Of a stretch of 64,000 bases of DNA, positions 22,895 through 33,649 are shown piece after piece. Under the pieces are notes generated by a model. The model saw only the letters and a list, made by a program, of their open reading frames with translations. It had not been told where the DNA came from and did not search any database. The stretch's first letter is position 1. Every line of letters begins with the position of its first letter. Both the position numbers and the translations under genes were made by a program. The stretch spans positions 118,986,543-119,050,542 of the forward strand of contig CM043960.1 in assembly GCA_014529385.2 (NCBI GenBank), in the 5' to 3' direction. The DNA comes from Adiantum capillus-veneris. Its lineage: Eukaryota; Streptophyta; Polypodiopsida; Polypodiales; Pteridaceae.

Positions 22895-23785
22895 CTTCAC
22901 TCTCTCAATTTCTTCCAAAGGATTTTGAAAAAATTTCGGCAGAGTTTCGTTTGTATTTGGACAATATCTCAAGTGACAATCTCAACCAAAGTGCTCATAA
23001 ACACTGACAGAAAATCTCTCACTGCCAAGGGAAAATCCACTTACTCACTTTGCCACAGACTGACTCAGTACTATGCATAAATACTCTAAAACAATGTCCA
23101 CATGGACCTGTATGCAAATGCAATCCATACGCTGTCCTGTACCACATATCCATACATCCACCTTCTTCCCATAGTCGTAAACGACATATGAGGTCTTTCG
23201 CGAGGTCAGTCGGGGGTTCGCTCCAGTACCTAATCCACCTTGCCAAGGTACCAAAGCTCCCAAGGCAAGGCTTCAAAAAAACCTCACTCGACCCTCACAA
23301 AGGTTGCAGTTTTCCAAAATACATTGACCGCATATCCATACATAACCGCAAAGTACTCAATCTGACAATATAACCGCCTCAACTTCTTCCCACAACCTTT
23401 CTTACATAGGCGGCTGTCCATAACGGACCCACAACAACCAAACATAATCTTCGATAACACAATATCATGATGCAAAAGCTCTATGTCGCTCTCCAAAACC
23501 TGTGTAAATGCTGAATTCTTCACCTGTAACCTATAAATCTACTGCCGAGTGCAAAACTGGACATCTCCTATGCTTGTGTGAGGTGGATGTTTACTATAGA
23601 AAATTGCAGATTTTGGCAAATATGAGTATGCCAATGCGTCCGGAATGCCCAAAAACATAAAGATAGACTCCTGGATCACTGTATTCCGAGTTCGGGTGAG
23701 GGAGTTATGACCAAAAAAACCTCTCTTTTTTGCTGTTTTCCAGAGTTGCGAAAACCTGTGGATTGACTGTAGCTCCTCAAACTGA

Positions 23786-23797
23786 GCTCTGATACCA
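23786..23797 (-). other. Primer binding site, tRNA-iMet, of copia1
   Basis: The minus strand reads TGGTATCAGAGC three bases inside the 5' LTR, fixing its inner edge at 23801. Confidence 0.9.
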
Positions 23798-23800
23798 CTT

Positions 23801-23994
23801 TGTAGAGTGCACAGATGATGGAGAAGGTAGAAAAAAAGACTACGCACACACACCAACACACATCGAGACACACACACACAATCGTTACCCTGCAGCAGCC
23901 ACTATTATCCAAAGTATATTTACAACATAGTATAGTCAGTGTCCGGCCGCCCATAGCGCAATGGAAATATTCTTTAACATCATATTCTTTAACA
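23801..23994 (-). repeat. 5' LTR of copia1
   Basis: It has the same sequence as 18281-18494 but lacks the ~35-bp internal segment. It has a 15-bp tandem duplication of atattctttaacatc at its outer end. The AAAAC target duplication follows directly. Confidence 0.9.
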
Positions 23995-24704
23995 AAAACA
24001 TCAAGTGTGTAAGAATCTGCAGGTGGTGCACCAAAATTCCCTATCCTGCATAGTGCCAAAAACTTGCTAAAATTGAAATCGCCACCATACTTGAGCTTAT
24101 AGTAGCATCCATGTGTATCTACCATGAGTGCATCACAATCATCATTCTATGTAACAAGAGCGGAACACTTTGAAATATGTGATCTTGTCCCCTCACCACC
24201 ACCAAAACAAGCATCCCAACAAGGGCCCCTACGATTATTCCTATCATAGTGTTCACTACCCTCAAAGGAATGCCCATGTGCATTACTTGAAGATGTTCCT
24301 TAACTAGCTACTTGTGGACTGTCAATGAGGCTTGGAAAATCAAGAGTAGAATGGAATGGTATGGGTCTCTAGAATGGAAGGGGGATGTATTGGTAAGAAG
24401 GCATGGTAGAAGAGGGTGCTATTGGTACGAGGATCTGGACGTATGAAGTCCCTCCCTGACTCTCCAATAGCGTGGTCTACTATGAAAGACCATAAGCGTC
24501 TAGCTACTATGAAGTGTAGTGGCCAAACAAACCGTGCATCTGAACACAATTATTCCTCTCGTAAGAGACTGTATGTTGTAGCTTTGAATCCATCACTACT
24601 TGAGGAACTTGAGTAGATGGACCAACTCTACCATAATCGTAAGAGAGACATGTCTACAGACAACAGAAATATAGATATAATCAAGCTCATCTTTAAATAA
24701 CTAC
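23995..24704. other. Host sequence interrupted by copia1; exon-like stretch on minus strand
   Basis: The minus strand from about 24345 to 24000 reads with few stops and a gene-like composition (for example G-C-Y-Y-K-L-K-Y-G-G-D-F-N-F). It runs into the copia1 insertion point, but I do not recognise a family. The rest (24346-24704) shows no structure. This sequence lies outside the Tat element. Confidence 0.4.
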
Positions 24705-25741
24705 TGAGGAAATCTGGGGCTCGCAACAAGAGAGGCAACCTCTAAACACCCCTCAAGGCTCTCGTGTTGCTCAATTGGGGTTGGGGCAACCATACACAAG
24801 AGAAAGAAACAACAAATCCACAGCCCAACAAGTGAAGGGGCACCACCTAGTTATGGGATGCGAACTAGGATGAAAAAAAGATATTATCACGACCAAGAGG
24901 AGATGCAACAAAACACACACAAACAATCTCTCACCAAGATACACATCAAATGGAGCAAGAGAGGTCTAGAGAAAATGGAGAGAGAGAGGAATGAAACTTG
25001 AATAATACCTCATTTGTAACTTGCAAATCAAGACGGTTTGTTACAACGCTACCATAGAGCTTGTACAAAAAACTAACCCAATGCATAGTGAATGCTAAAC
25101 ATTGCCAACACACACACACACACACACATTGTCTTAGGGTGTGGGAGCCCTCTCACCCACATTACCCTCTTACAATGGACACAAATTTGACAATGAAAAC
25201 ACACTAAGCACTTTCTCAAACAAGCTCAAATGATAAAACTTAAAAGACACAAGTCACCTTGCATTTGCCAGGGAGCTTTACACAAGTGGAAGGACAAAGA
25301 TCCTGAAGCCAAGCACGCCTTTAAAGCACCAAAACCTCAATTGTTGATAGTGAAAGAGCATGACATTAGTTGGTTTGAGATAGGGCATTCACACTCTCTC
25401 ACTTTGCAACGTGTAGCATCAAAGCTTCTCTCACATCAAGTGTGAAGCTCACAAGGTGATGACTACACCTAAGTCTCTCCTCACGCCTATAGTGTTGGGG
25501 TGCTATATGAGAGCTTGGGCATGATTTACAAGAAGGAGAGGGGCCTATTTATAGGTTGGAGACCCCTTATTAAGGTTATTGATAACCTTATTTATACGCT
25601 AATCAAATCAAGATTAATATTTCTTTTGAATATCAAAACATTGCGGGCCTTGTTTGTCTGCTTGAGTCATCATTGGATGTGGGCTAAAAAGAGAGCTAAT
25701 ATTGATGGTAGATAGGCTGAAACTAGAGAGTTAAAGAAGGA

Positions 25742-25791
<50 letters not shown>

Positions 25792-26589
25792 TATGTACAT
25801 GTCTTGAGGTGAGGTTCCTTTTTTTTGGTTAAGTCAATGGCTATTTTGTGTTAGTCTATTAGTGGTTAGTGTTAGTAATCACAAAAAAATTAATGATATA
25901 TTTACAATGGTAGAATGAGGTGGATGGTTGAATGAAGTGAGGGAATCCTTGTGATGGTGAAGCTTTGAAGAAGTTTTGGACTTACTTGTGTAGGTTCTCA
26001 AAAATGACTGCCAATCCTCTTCTTCTTCTTCTCTTCTTACGTTGTCGTCGCCAAGGTTGAATCACCACAATGGAAATGACGATGTCGGTTGATGAAAATC
26101 CCCAATTAGCAGAGATTAAGAATGACTTTACATGCTGAATTTATGTATATAGAGAAGAGGTAAGAGGGATTTGTAATTTAGAGGTAATCGAGACATGCAT
26201 AGAGATGGTGTATGTATATGTAGAGTTTGTATGAGAGCTATGGAGGTGAGAGGGGAGGTAAATGGTGAAGACGGTGAGAGAAACCATGGAAAGTGCAAGT
26301 TTGAGGGAGGGATAGAGAGTGTGTGTGTTTGTGGATGTGTGAAGGAAGGTGAGAGAAGACCAGGGTGACTTGTGAGAAAAAGTGGGCAGACTGGGGTCCA
26401 CCCAAAAAATCATATCTCTCTAATGATATCTCCAAAGTATATGAAACATTTTGAGGTGATTACTCAGCTTGTAAGATGAAGTTTTCATTTTGATCACTTT
26501 CTCAAATTTGGAGTGGAGGTGGACGTTAAAAATACCACCAAAATGCATGTTTGTCCTTCTACAAAAGTCTTTGATGGCCCCCCTTTTGT
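24705..26589 (-). repeat. 3' LTR of the Tat-type Gypsy element (approximate)
   Basis: The first ~140 bp (from tgaggaaatctgggg) match 58686-58828 (acaagagagg, acctctaaacacccctca, ctcgtgttgctcaattggg), so this is the LTR seen at both ends of the Tat element. The inner edge is near 26575-26589, where ggccccccttttgtt gives a purine tract (aacaaaagggggg) on the minus strand. An (AG)n run lies at 25744-25788. Open stretches in it are not genes. The right edge is uncertain because LARD abuts it. Confidence 0.7.
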
Positions 26590-26598
26590 TGAATTTTC

Positions 26599-27756
26599 AT
26601 TTCCTCCAAGAGTGAGTCCCTCCTTGCATGAGAGCATGACCTACTAGATTATTGAGGGTTTCAAAATATACATGGATTAGGATTATTCACAAATATGATA
26701 TATGGATATGATGGGCAAAAACAGGTTAGTATATAAAAAATTCGTGGAATCTAGAATAGTGTTTGTTGTATATAAATAAAAAAATGAAAAAAGAACTACA
26801 TGAAAACATAAGGAATCAAATGAAGAGGCCTCCATTTGTTTTATTGATTTAGGTCTATTTACAATAAGTAAGGAAAAATGCATGTAGAAAAATGGTAGTT
26901 TAGTAAAAGGGAATGACTATGTGAAAGGTATTTTCGTGATTTTTTCTCGAAGTGGGTTCACACCAAGATTTGAAGAGTACTTGATGAAAAGATATATTAA
27001 TAGAATAAAGAGTATTAACAATGGTAAGAAACATTATGATAAGGGTGAGTCAATGTACATAGCATACTTAGACAAATAACACACACATAGATAAAAATAT
27101 TTAAATAAATATCAAAATAATTACAATAAAACCCCTATATTATACCCCATTATACAATGAAAAATTTACACACAAATGGGCCATAATATATGTGCGCTCC
27201 TTGCCGCACTGTCGAAGCAAGGGACTTGCCAATACACCGTATGCGAGCCACAAACGGCTCCAAGCACACAACAAGCCTAAACTAGCAAGCTCAAGAAAAC
27301 AAAGGGTGTGTCACTCACCGCTCTACGCTCGCCTTCGTGGTGGATTCCTCGCCGCGATGAAGAAGAAGCTGCAGTCGTGCCGCGCTCAACCGCTTCGCCG
27401 CCGTCGTGCCTTCGTAATGCTCGATCGCACACACACTCTCCCTCTCTCTCTCTCTCACACACACACACACAAGGAGGTGAAGAAGAAGAAGATGGAGATG
27501 GAGCAAGAGCACTCTTCAATTGCACAAATGAGAGAATGAGTAAAAATTAGGTTTAGTTGGCTTTTATAGGAGCTCACCCCATTCACACTTGGGCGCCCAT
27601 GCTTAACCAACTAATCCCTTGAATGTCCAAGTTAAAGTGCGCCTCTCATCGGCGATCACTCTACCTTTCCCTATTGGTCCGACAAGCCCGGTACCTGACT
27701 CTAAATAATACAACGTTTATAGATCATAGGGTGTCCGTGTGCCGTGAGGGTTAACA
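26599..27756 (-). repeat. 3' LTR of LARD
   Basis: It is the same as 31401-32553 apart from a t/c difference in the CT run near 27454, plus five terminal bases (taaca) missing from the other copy. The left edge is where similarity stops and could extend to a tg at 26590. Confidence 0.8.
27561..27569 (-). promoter_or_regulatory. TATA box in LARD 3' LTR
   Basis: The minus strand reads ctataaaag, about 190 bp from the LTR start, giving a short U3. The equivalent promoter copy in the 5' LTR is at 32363-32371. Confidence 0.6.
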
Positions 27757-27770
27757 TGCCCCCCTTCCTG
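27757..27770 (-). other. Polypurine tract of LARD
   Basis: The minus strand reads caggaaggggggca directly before the LTR start TGTTAACCC. Similar tracts occur at 29346-29358 and 29661-29672. Confidence 0.8.
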
Positions 27771-29368
27771 ATGTAGATTCCGTCCTCGGAAGCTATTGAG
27801 TTGAAGCTGGTTCGTCGAGTTGGAAGAGCATTTGAGATGAATGTCCTTAGCCTTCTTCAGTCACTGCAAAATCAAACAACATTGGCACAGTAATTGCATT
27901 CTCTTAAAAAGCATATGCAGTTTTAGGTAGACACATTGATTGGTAAAAGAATTTCAAACAATTTGTTAGCAATGAACATTAAATTGCAATGTAATCAAAT
28001 GCATAATTAGATGTAAAGGTAGAAAATTAAACAAGTCTGGGGTCGCTAATTTGACGGTTGAAAAGCACTAGAGATCGAATATTAATACCATGGGTAAGCT
28101 TCTTAATTTTTTGTGGTCAATTAAGTTGTTTAATCGCGAGAGCCAAGTATTCATGTTCAAGGGCTGACTAGAGGCTATATCTAGAAAACTTTGTAGTTAA
28201 GCTACCATAAAAGGAATTTCTCATGAAATCATCGCCTGTCTGATTACTTTTTCTTTGACCCCCCAAGGTCGTTTCACATTGATTCAATTATGATGTGTGT
28301 GCTTATTTTGTATGCCTTGGGTTTTTTGCTTTTCAAGGAAAAGCGCCCACACTGGGAACCTCTAGGGCTCTAGTACCATAGGCAATACATGTGAGTGAAG
28401 TACCAAATCAAGCTGAGATTTCTCTTCCAGCTTAAAATTTTACATTGTGGCACTTTGATTTTTTGTTTGTTCATTTTCATCATTTAATTTTGTAACTTTG
28501 GGAGGTCATATAACACTGTTACATTCCCCAGGCTCATCACATTAGTAAACTCCCTTTATAATACTTAAGCTAAAGGTCAATAGGGTTAAGCCCACTAGAA
28601 AGCCCTAGTACATTTCATACAATGCTGCCTAAATCGGATTAAGAACCTAAGTAACCATTGCTTATTAGGAAGGCATTCCCCATGGTATTAAGAGAAGATT
28701 TCTAATACCTAGCTTGGTCAAACTAGCTTAGTCGGACTGCTTGATTTTTACACCTAAACAAGTGATTATGACAAAAGATTGCATTGAATTAAATGTTGGA
28801 TACTAAGCCAATGCGCTGAATATTATGCTACCAATCACAATCAAAGCAGACAAACATAGATGCAAAAAGATAAGGGCAATGCTAATGGACAAGAAACACC
28901 TGTTTGTGTTGATGGTCGCGCTTGATTTGAAGGTTCCATGAAGGTCCAAATCCTATCAATAGCAACACGCTCCTGTACACACTAGGAAACAAAAGGAATA
29001 CCTCCAGGAGGAACATCAGTGGGAAAAGAGAACTTTGTTAATCTCTCAACTCTAAAACAGAAACACTCCTATCGTACTAATCTTACCTACCCTCCATCAC
29101 TCAAGTGATGAGGATCAAAGGTGTTTTATGGCATAGGTTTCTGTTTCACTGTACCAGATGTGACATGTGTAGGTCTGAGTCAATGTTTTGACTTTAATTG
29201 TGCATACTCGTTTGCTAATTGCTCTTGCTCTTTTTTTTTTTTTTTGTGAGTATAAAGCTTTATATGTACATTCCCTAAGATTGGAATTGAGAGGTCAGGG
29301 AAAAAGGTTGAGAGGGAAACAAATGAATGATGACTATCAGCAAACACTCCCCCCTTCCCTGGGGTAGA
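27771..29368 (-). other. Non-coding 3' interior of LARD
   Basis: 1.6 kb without an open frame of note on either strand, AT-rich, with a poly-T run at about 29230-29246. I see no remnants of reverse transcriptase or integrase. Confidence 0.6.
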
Positions 29369-30892
29369 TCATACCGTTTGAAATGAGCTTGTCACCCTTT
29401 GAAACCAATTGTTCCAGTTGGTAATAGGTGAGGATTTTTGCCAGTAGTTTTCTATTACCCTAGGTGCCTTGTCAAGCTGCAAGGGTGGTAAGGTACTCTC
29501 CCAGGATCGAACTTGAAGTGGTTCATTAGGTGATTCTTGAACACTGGGAGGTGTGGATTCTTTTGTAGCTTCATAGAGGTCCACTACTATAGATGGAGGC
29601 GGTGTAGAAGCTTTTACCTCTATGGATGTATTACATGAGGAGCTAGTATCTTCATGGGACTCCCCCCTTCCTGAGCTAGGTGGAACAAATCGTTCTTTCT
29701 TTGGTACCCAAACTAGCTCGGGAGCGGGTGTGTAGCATTCTGTGATTTTTTTCTTTCCACGATCATTGATTCGTTTTGGAGCTACGGGATTGGGCTCACT
29801 TGGGTCAGGTGATAGGTAAGAGCACAATCTACGTTTGGGCACCCAGATTTGATCATTTCCTTGATAGTAGCCTTGGGCTTCCAATAGTCGTTTAGGGATC
29901 CATCGCAACATTTTCTTACTTTTCTTGGAGCGAGTGGTACGTTTCTTACAAGGCTTCTGTTTTTTAGCACTAGCTATGGTCACTAAAGAAGTTTTAGGGA
30001 CCCACTTGTATGTTTTCTCTGTTATATTAGGATGGTTCTTGTGTGTCTCAAGCTTTCTTTCAACTACATCAGTTGAAGCTCTAGAGAGTTGGGCTATGGG
30101 GACGTATGGTTCAACCTCCTGGACATGCAATGTCTTGGGTTTTATTTCCTTGGGCAATATCTCAGGGACTATGGCTTGAGTGGTAGGGCTAAGAGTTGGT
30201 TTTTGCGTTGTAACACCCCCAGTCCCCCAATCAATAGTGCATTTGGTGGCTATCATCCACGTGCGGCCTAGGTTTATATTACCCTCCATAGTTCCAGTAG
30301 GCATGACCAAAAAGTCTTGAGCTACCATTCCATTGTCATAACTGACAGAAGTGTGCCAGATTCCAAAAACCGCAGTTTTTTTCTTGTTGACACCCTTGAC
30401 TTGGATAATACTCTCAGATAGAGGTGGCTTCCCTAACTGACACCACACCCCATAGGATAGCAGATTGTATTTAGCACCCGTGTCCAATAAGGCGTTATAT
30501 AGCACTTTTCCATAGGCACTATTTAACTCAATGGGGTATCGTAGAGGTGTGTCAGAGTCCAACCCATCCTCTTCGTGTGCTTCATTTGCATCAGGTTCCG
30601 AGCGAGTAGCTCTACCTAATGTTTCCATCAAACGGCTAAACATACTAGTACTAGGCTGTGGAGCTTCGGGAGGTGCATGGCCTTCTCTCTCAGTGTTTTG
30701 GGTAGGGTATGCTTCCATGATTTCTGAGTCGGAGGAGGAATCACTAGCGGCTATTTTAGGGTCTTGGGTGGTGCTACCTCGTGTCCCCGCTGAGGGTCTA
30801 GAGCTTATCGTGGATGGGTAATGGGTGTCCGTATGAACAGAGGCACCCTCAATATGCTCGTGTTCTAGCACCTGCCCAGAGCGTAAGTGCAT
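29369..30892 (-). CDS. Retropepsin-like protein with W-x-P-K repeats (LARD)
   Basis: An uninterrupted 507-residue frame from ATG 30892 to TGA 29369. Residues 1-120 are acidic/Ser-rich (start M-H-L-R-S-G). Residues 128-222 form a retroviral-type aspartic protease: A-L-L-D-T-G-A at 134-140 with the catalytic Asp in DTGA, and N-L-G-R-T-W-M (207-213) in place of the usual I-L-G-R. The C-terminal half is basic and carries four W-[VI]-P-K motifs at residues 297, 331, 350 and 395, spaced 34, 19 and 45 residues. There is no zinc knuckle, RT or integrase. A role in Gag processing or RNA binding is possible but inferred only. The open frame over 1.5 kb in a region of decay suggests youth or constraint. 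Confidence 0.75.
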   Translation of the reverse strand: MHLRSGQVLEHEHIEGASVHTDTHYPSTISSRPSAGTRGSTTQDPKIAASDSSSDSEIMEAYPTQNTEREGHAPPEAPQPSTSMFSRLMETLGRATRSEPDANEAHEEDGLDSDTPLRYPIELNSAYGKVLYNALLDTGAKYNLLSYGVWCQLGKPPLSESIIQVKGVNKKKTAVFGIWHTSVSYDNGMVAQDFLVMPTGTMEGNINLGRTWMIATKCTIDWGTGGVTTQKPTLSPTTQAIVPEILPKEIKPKTLHVQEVEPYVPIAQLSRASTDVVERKLETHKNHPNITEKTYKWVPKTSLVTIASAKKQKPCKKRTTRSKKSKKMLRWIPKRLLEAQGYYQGNDQIWVPKRRLCSYLSPDPSEPNPVAPKRINDRGKKKITECYTPAPELVWVPKKERFVPPSSGRGESHEDTSSSCNTSIEVKASTPPPSIVVDLYEATKESTPPSVQESPNEPLQVRSWESTLPPLQLDKAPRVIENYWQKSSPITNWNNWFQRVTSSFQTV

Positions 30893-31400
30893 GTGCTTTT
30901 GATACCCTAAGGTGTCAAAAAGCTGCTCTAGGAGGCCTTGTGACTAGTTTTTAGCGTGTCTTTTGTTTGTTTTTTTGCTAGATTTTTTTTGAGCGTGTCG
31001 TGGAATGGGCCGTGTGATAGCTCAAAACGAGCGTATCGGTCAGAGGGTCGTGCCGTGCTTTACAACACTTCGTTTGGTCACTCTATGCCCTCGGAATCCC
31101 TAAAACTGTCAATTTCCAGTAGGGAACTAGGCCCAAACTAGAAAGTCTAAGGGTGCAAGTGGGAAGAGAAAGGAGGAGAGTGGAGGACTTGTCCCACATG
31201 CTCTCATTCTCTCTTGAGGGAGTAGGGTATATATATAAGAGTGAGTCTAGTATATATCATAAGACTGAGGACTGAGGCCTGGGCCTGGGCTTGGGCTTGG
31301 GCTTGGATCTTTTATACAAACCAAACCGTCCGTTTTAAGAGACACGTTTTTTATTTTCGAAAAATTTCACCGCCCACTCGCTCGCGTTTGTAATTTCCGA
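30893..31400 (-). other. LARD 5' leader
   Basis: About 500 bp between the 5' LTR and the ATG on the minus strand. It contains a short tandem run of gggctt/gggcct near 31275-31305. No convincing tRNA primer site with TGG next to the LTR was found. Confidence 0.5.
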
Positions 31401-32553
31401 ATTTCCTCCAAGAGTGAGTCCCTCCTTGCATGAGAGCATGACCTACTAGATTATTGAGGGTTTCAAAATATACATGGATTAGGATTATTCACAAATATGA
31501 TATATGGATATGATGGGCAAAAACAGGTTAGTATATAAAAAATTCGTGGAATCTAGAATAGTGTTTGTTGTATATAAATAAAAAAATGAAAAAAGAACTA
31601 CATGAAAACATAAGGAATCAAATGAAGAGGCCTCCATTTGTTTTATTGATTTAGGTCTATTTACAATAAGTAAGGAAAAATGCATGTAGAAAAATGGTAG
31701 TTTAGTAAAAGGGAATGACTATGTGAAAGGTATTTTCGTGATTTTTTCTCGAAGTGGGTTCACACCAAGATTTGAAGAGTACTTGATGAAAAGATATATT
31801 AATAGAATAAAGAGTATTAACAATGGTAAGAAACATTATGATAAGGGTGAGTCAATGTACATAGCATACTTAGACAAATAACACACACATAGATAAAAAT
31901 ATTTAAATAAATATCAAAATAATTACAATAAAACCCCTATATTATACCCCATTATACAATGAAAAATTTACACACAAATGGGCCATAATATATGTGCGCT
32001 CCTTGCCGCACTGTCGAAGCAAGGGACTTGCCAATACACCGTATGCGAGCCACAAACGGCTCCAAGCACACAACAAGCCTAAACTAGCAAGCTCAAGAAA
32101 ACAAAGGGTGTGTCACTCACCGCTCTACGCTCGCCTTCGTGGTGGATTCCTCGCCGCGATGAAGAAGAAGCTGCAGTCGTGCCGCGCTCAACCGCTTCGC
32201 CGCCGTCGTGCCTTCGTAATGCTCGATCGCACACACACTCTCCCTCTCTCTCTCTTTCACACACACACACACAAGGAGGTGAAGAAGAAGAAGATGGAGA
32301 TGGAGCAAGAGCACTCTTCAATTGCACAAATGAGAGAATGAGTAAAAATTAGGTTTAGTTGGCTTTTATAGGAGCTCACCCCATTCACACTTGGGCGCCC
32401 ATGCTTAACCAACTAATCCCTTGAATGTCCAAGTTAAAGTGCGCCTCTCATCGGCGATCACTCTACCTTTCCCTATTGGTCCGACAAGCCCGGTACCTGA
32501 CTCTAAATAATACAACGTTTATAGATCATAGGGTGTCCGTGTGCCGTGAGGGT
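31401..32553 (-). repeat. 5' LTR of LARD, outer end altered
   Basis: It matches 26599-27751. The last five bases of the LTR (on the plus strand ttaaca after gggt) are replaced by the 61-bp segment 32554-32614. It drives the 507-codon frame in the leftward direction. Confidence 0.8.
32363..32371 (-). promoter_or_regulatory. TATA box of LARD 5' LTR
   Basis: The minus strand reads ctataaaag, correctly placed ~190 bp from the LTR start and upstream of the protease-like gene. Confidence 0.6.
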
Positions 32554-32614
32554 ACCCCTATATTATACCCCATTATACAATGAAAAATTTACACACAAAT
32601 GGGCCATAATATAT
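32554..32614 (+). repeat. 61-bp copy of LTR interior at the LARD outer end
   Basis: From acccctatattatacccc to gggccataatatat this equals 31933-31993 (inside the adjacent LTR) and the matching part of the other LTR near 27131-27191. It sits exactly where the LTR terminus should be. It is too long to be a target duplication. Confidence 0.85.
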
Positions 32615-33029
32615 TTTATTTTTTACTTTTATTTATTTTTTGGCTCAACTAGCCTAGCGACTAGTTAACAAAGGATTTTTAAGGAGATATGGGGAAATTC
32701 CCTTAACTCACACATGCCTATGTACAATGAAAAGGTAGGGATAGCCATTGTGTTTGGGTGATTTTAGTAGGGTGAGGTAGCTCACTATGGAAATTTCAAA
32801 TAGCTAAAAAATGGCTATCATTAGCCCCCCCCCCCAAGATGATGGTACAATCATGTACCATCATAAGGCATCTTTCTCAAAGAGAGTGGTTTTGAGTCCT
32901 CTGTGATACTTGGAATCTTGACAAGAAATTCATTGTAGCTCCTTGTTACTTTGGCTTGAGTTACACACATGCATCGTGCAACAAAACTTACAGGAGATAG
33001 TAGCTCATTAACAATTCCTTGGTAGATCC
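32615..33029. other. Tat element sequence without readable coding
   Basis: AT-rich, with a poly-C run at 32826-32834. By position it is Tat internal sequence downstream of the integrase. Nothing else is recognised. Confidence 0.4.
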
Positions 33030-33640
33030 TTTCGTAGAAGGCGACTCAAGTAAGGCTTTAACCGATACCCATTTAGCTTTTTGGAGTGCTCCTTACCATC
33101 AAGTCCACGAGATGGTAATAACTTGAATTGAAATCCTTGTTGATAATGTATGGTCCCTACCATCCAGTCTCAAACTTGTCATCAAAATTATTATCAAGTC
33201 GATTGTTATATCTTAGCACAAGATCTCCTTCCTTGATGCCTTTATCCTTCAGTTTCTTGTCGAGCTTCTCTTTTTCTTGTGTAGCTTTCCTCTTGTAGCA
33301 CTCATAATACGCTTCTCTCTTCCACTCAAGCTCTACTAATGTAAGAAGGAAATCTACCCATGCATCTTGATCTCCTCATGCCCCTCTGCTGTGGAGCCAC
33401 ATTGTTGGAATGTTGAGCTCGATAGGCTGCAAAGCCTCTTGACCATAGACCAAGTGAAACGGTGTGAACTATGTGGCTTACCTATATGTGGTTCGATATG
33501 ACCACAAGGCACCATGAAAAAAGTCATCCCACAACTTTGTCTTGTTATGCACCATCTTTATAATGATGCCTGCAATGACGCCATTAGCCTTTTCCACCAA
33601 ACTAAATCTCTCTAAAATTTGTAGGTTTTCTCACCTTCTA
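33030..33640 (-). pseudogene. Tat integrase, C-terminal part
   Basis: The minus strand contains T-P-F-H-L-V-Y-G-Q-E-A (about 33450), P-I-E-L-N-I-P-T, G-D-L-V-L-R-Y-N-N-R (about 33215), G-P-Y-I-I and L-N-G-Y-R-L-K-P-Y (about 33070). These are characteristic of the Gypsy integrase C-terminal region. Several stops and frame changes break it. The zinc-binding and catalytic core that should precede it (to the right) are absent, because copia2 sequence starts at about 33650. Confidence 0.8.
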
Positions 33641-33649
33641 CTTTGAATT

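Larger units (their letters stand above)
18281..23994 (-). mobile_element. Copia LTR retrotransposon, copia1
   Basis: Short LTRs (18281-18494 and 23801-23994) bracket gag, protease, integrase, reverse transcriptase and RNase H in the Copia order on the minus strand. AAAAC at 18276-18280 and at 23995-23999 is a perfect 5-bp target duplication. Primer site and polypurine tract sit next to the LTRs. The coding region has several breaks and a catalytic substitution in the integrase, so it is inactive. It inserted into sequence whose continuation is seen at 23995-24345. Confidence 0.95.
26599..32553 (-). mobile_element. Non-autonomous LTR element with a lone protease-like gene (LARD)
   Basis: Two nearly identical 1153-bp blocks (26599-27751 and 31401-32553) flank a ~3.6-kb interior with one long minus-strand frame. 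On the minus strand a polypurine tract (27757-27770) is followed by TGTTAACCC, an ideal 3' LTR start, and the TATA box ctataaaag lies ~190 bp inside each LTR. No RT, RNase H or integrase is present, so replication needs enzymes in trans. The LTR blocks differ at a single base that I could find, implying a very recent insertion into the Tat element. The outer edge on the right is altered (see 32554-32614), and no target duplication could be identified. Confidence 0.8.

Noticed and set aside
27192-27539. 115-codon frame in the LARD LTR, repeated at 31994-32341
   Set aside because: It is identical in both because the LTRs are identical; no known motif, and it includes a CT/CA microsatellite.
26599-32553. 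The two 1153-bp blocks as a simple segmental duplication
   Set aside because: A polypurine tract abuts a TGTTAACCC end, and correctly placed TATA boxes and an interior coding frame make LTRs the better reading.
32554-32614. 61-bp repeat as a target-site duplication of LARD
   Set aside because: Far too long for an LTR element, and the second copy lies inside the LTR instead of at the other flank.
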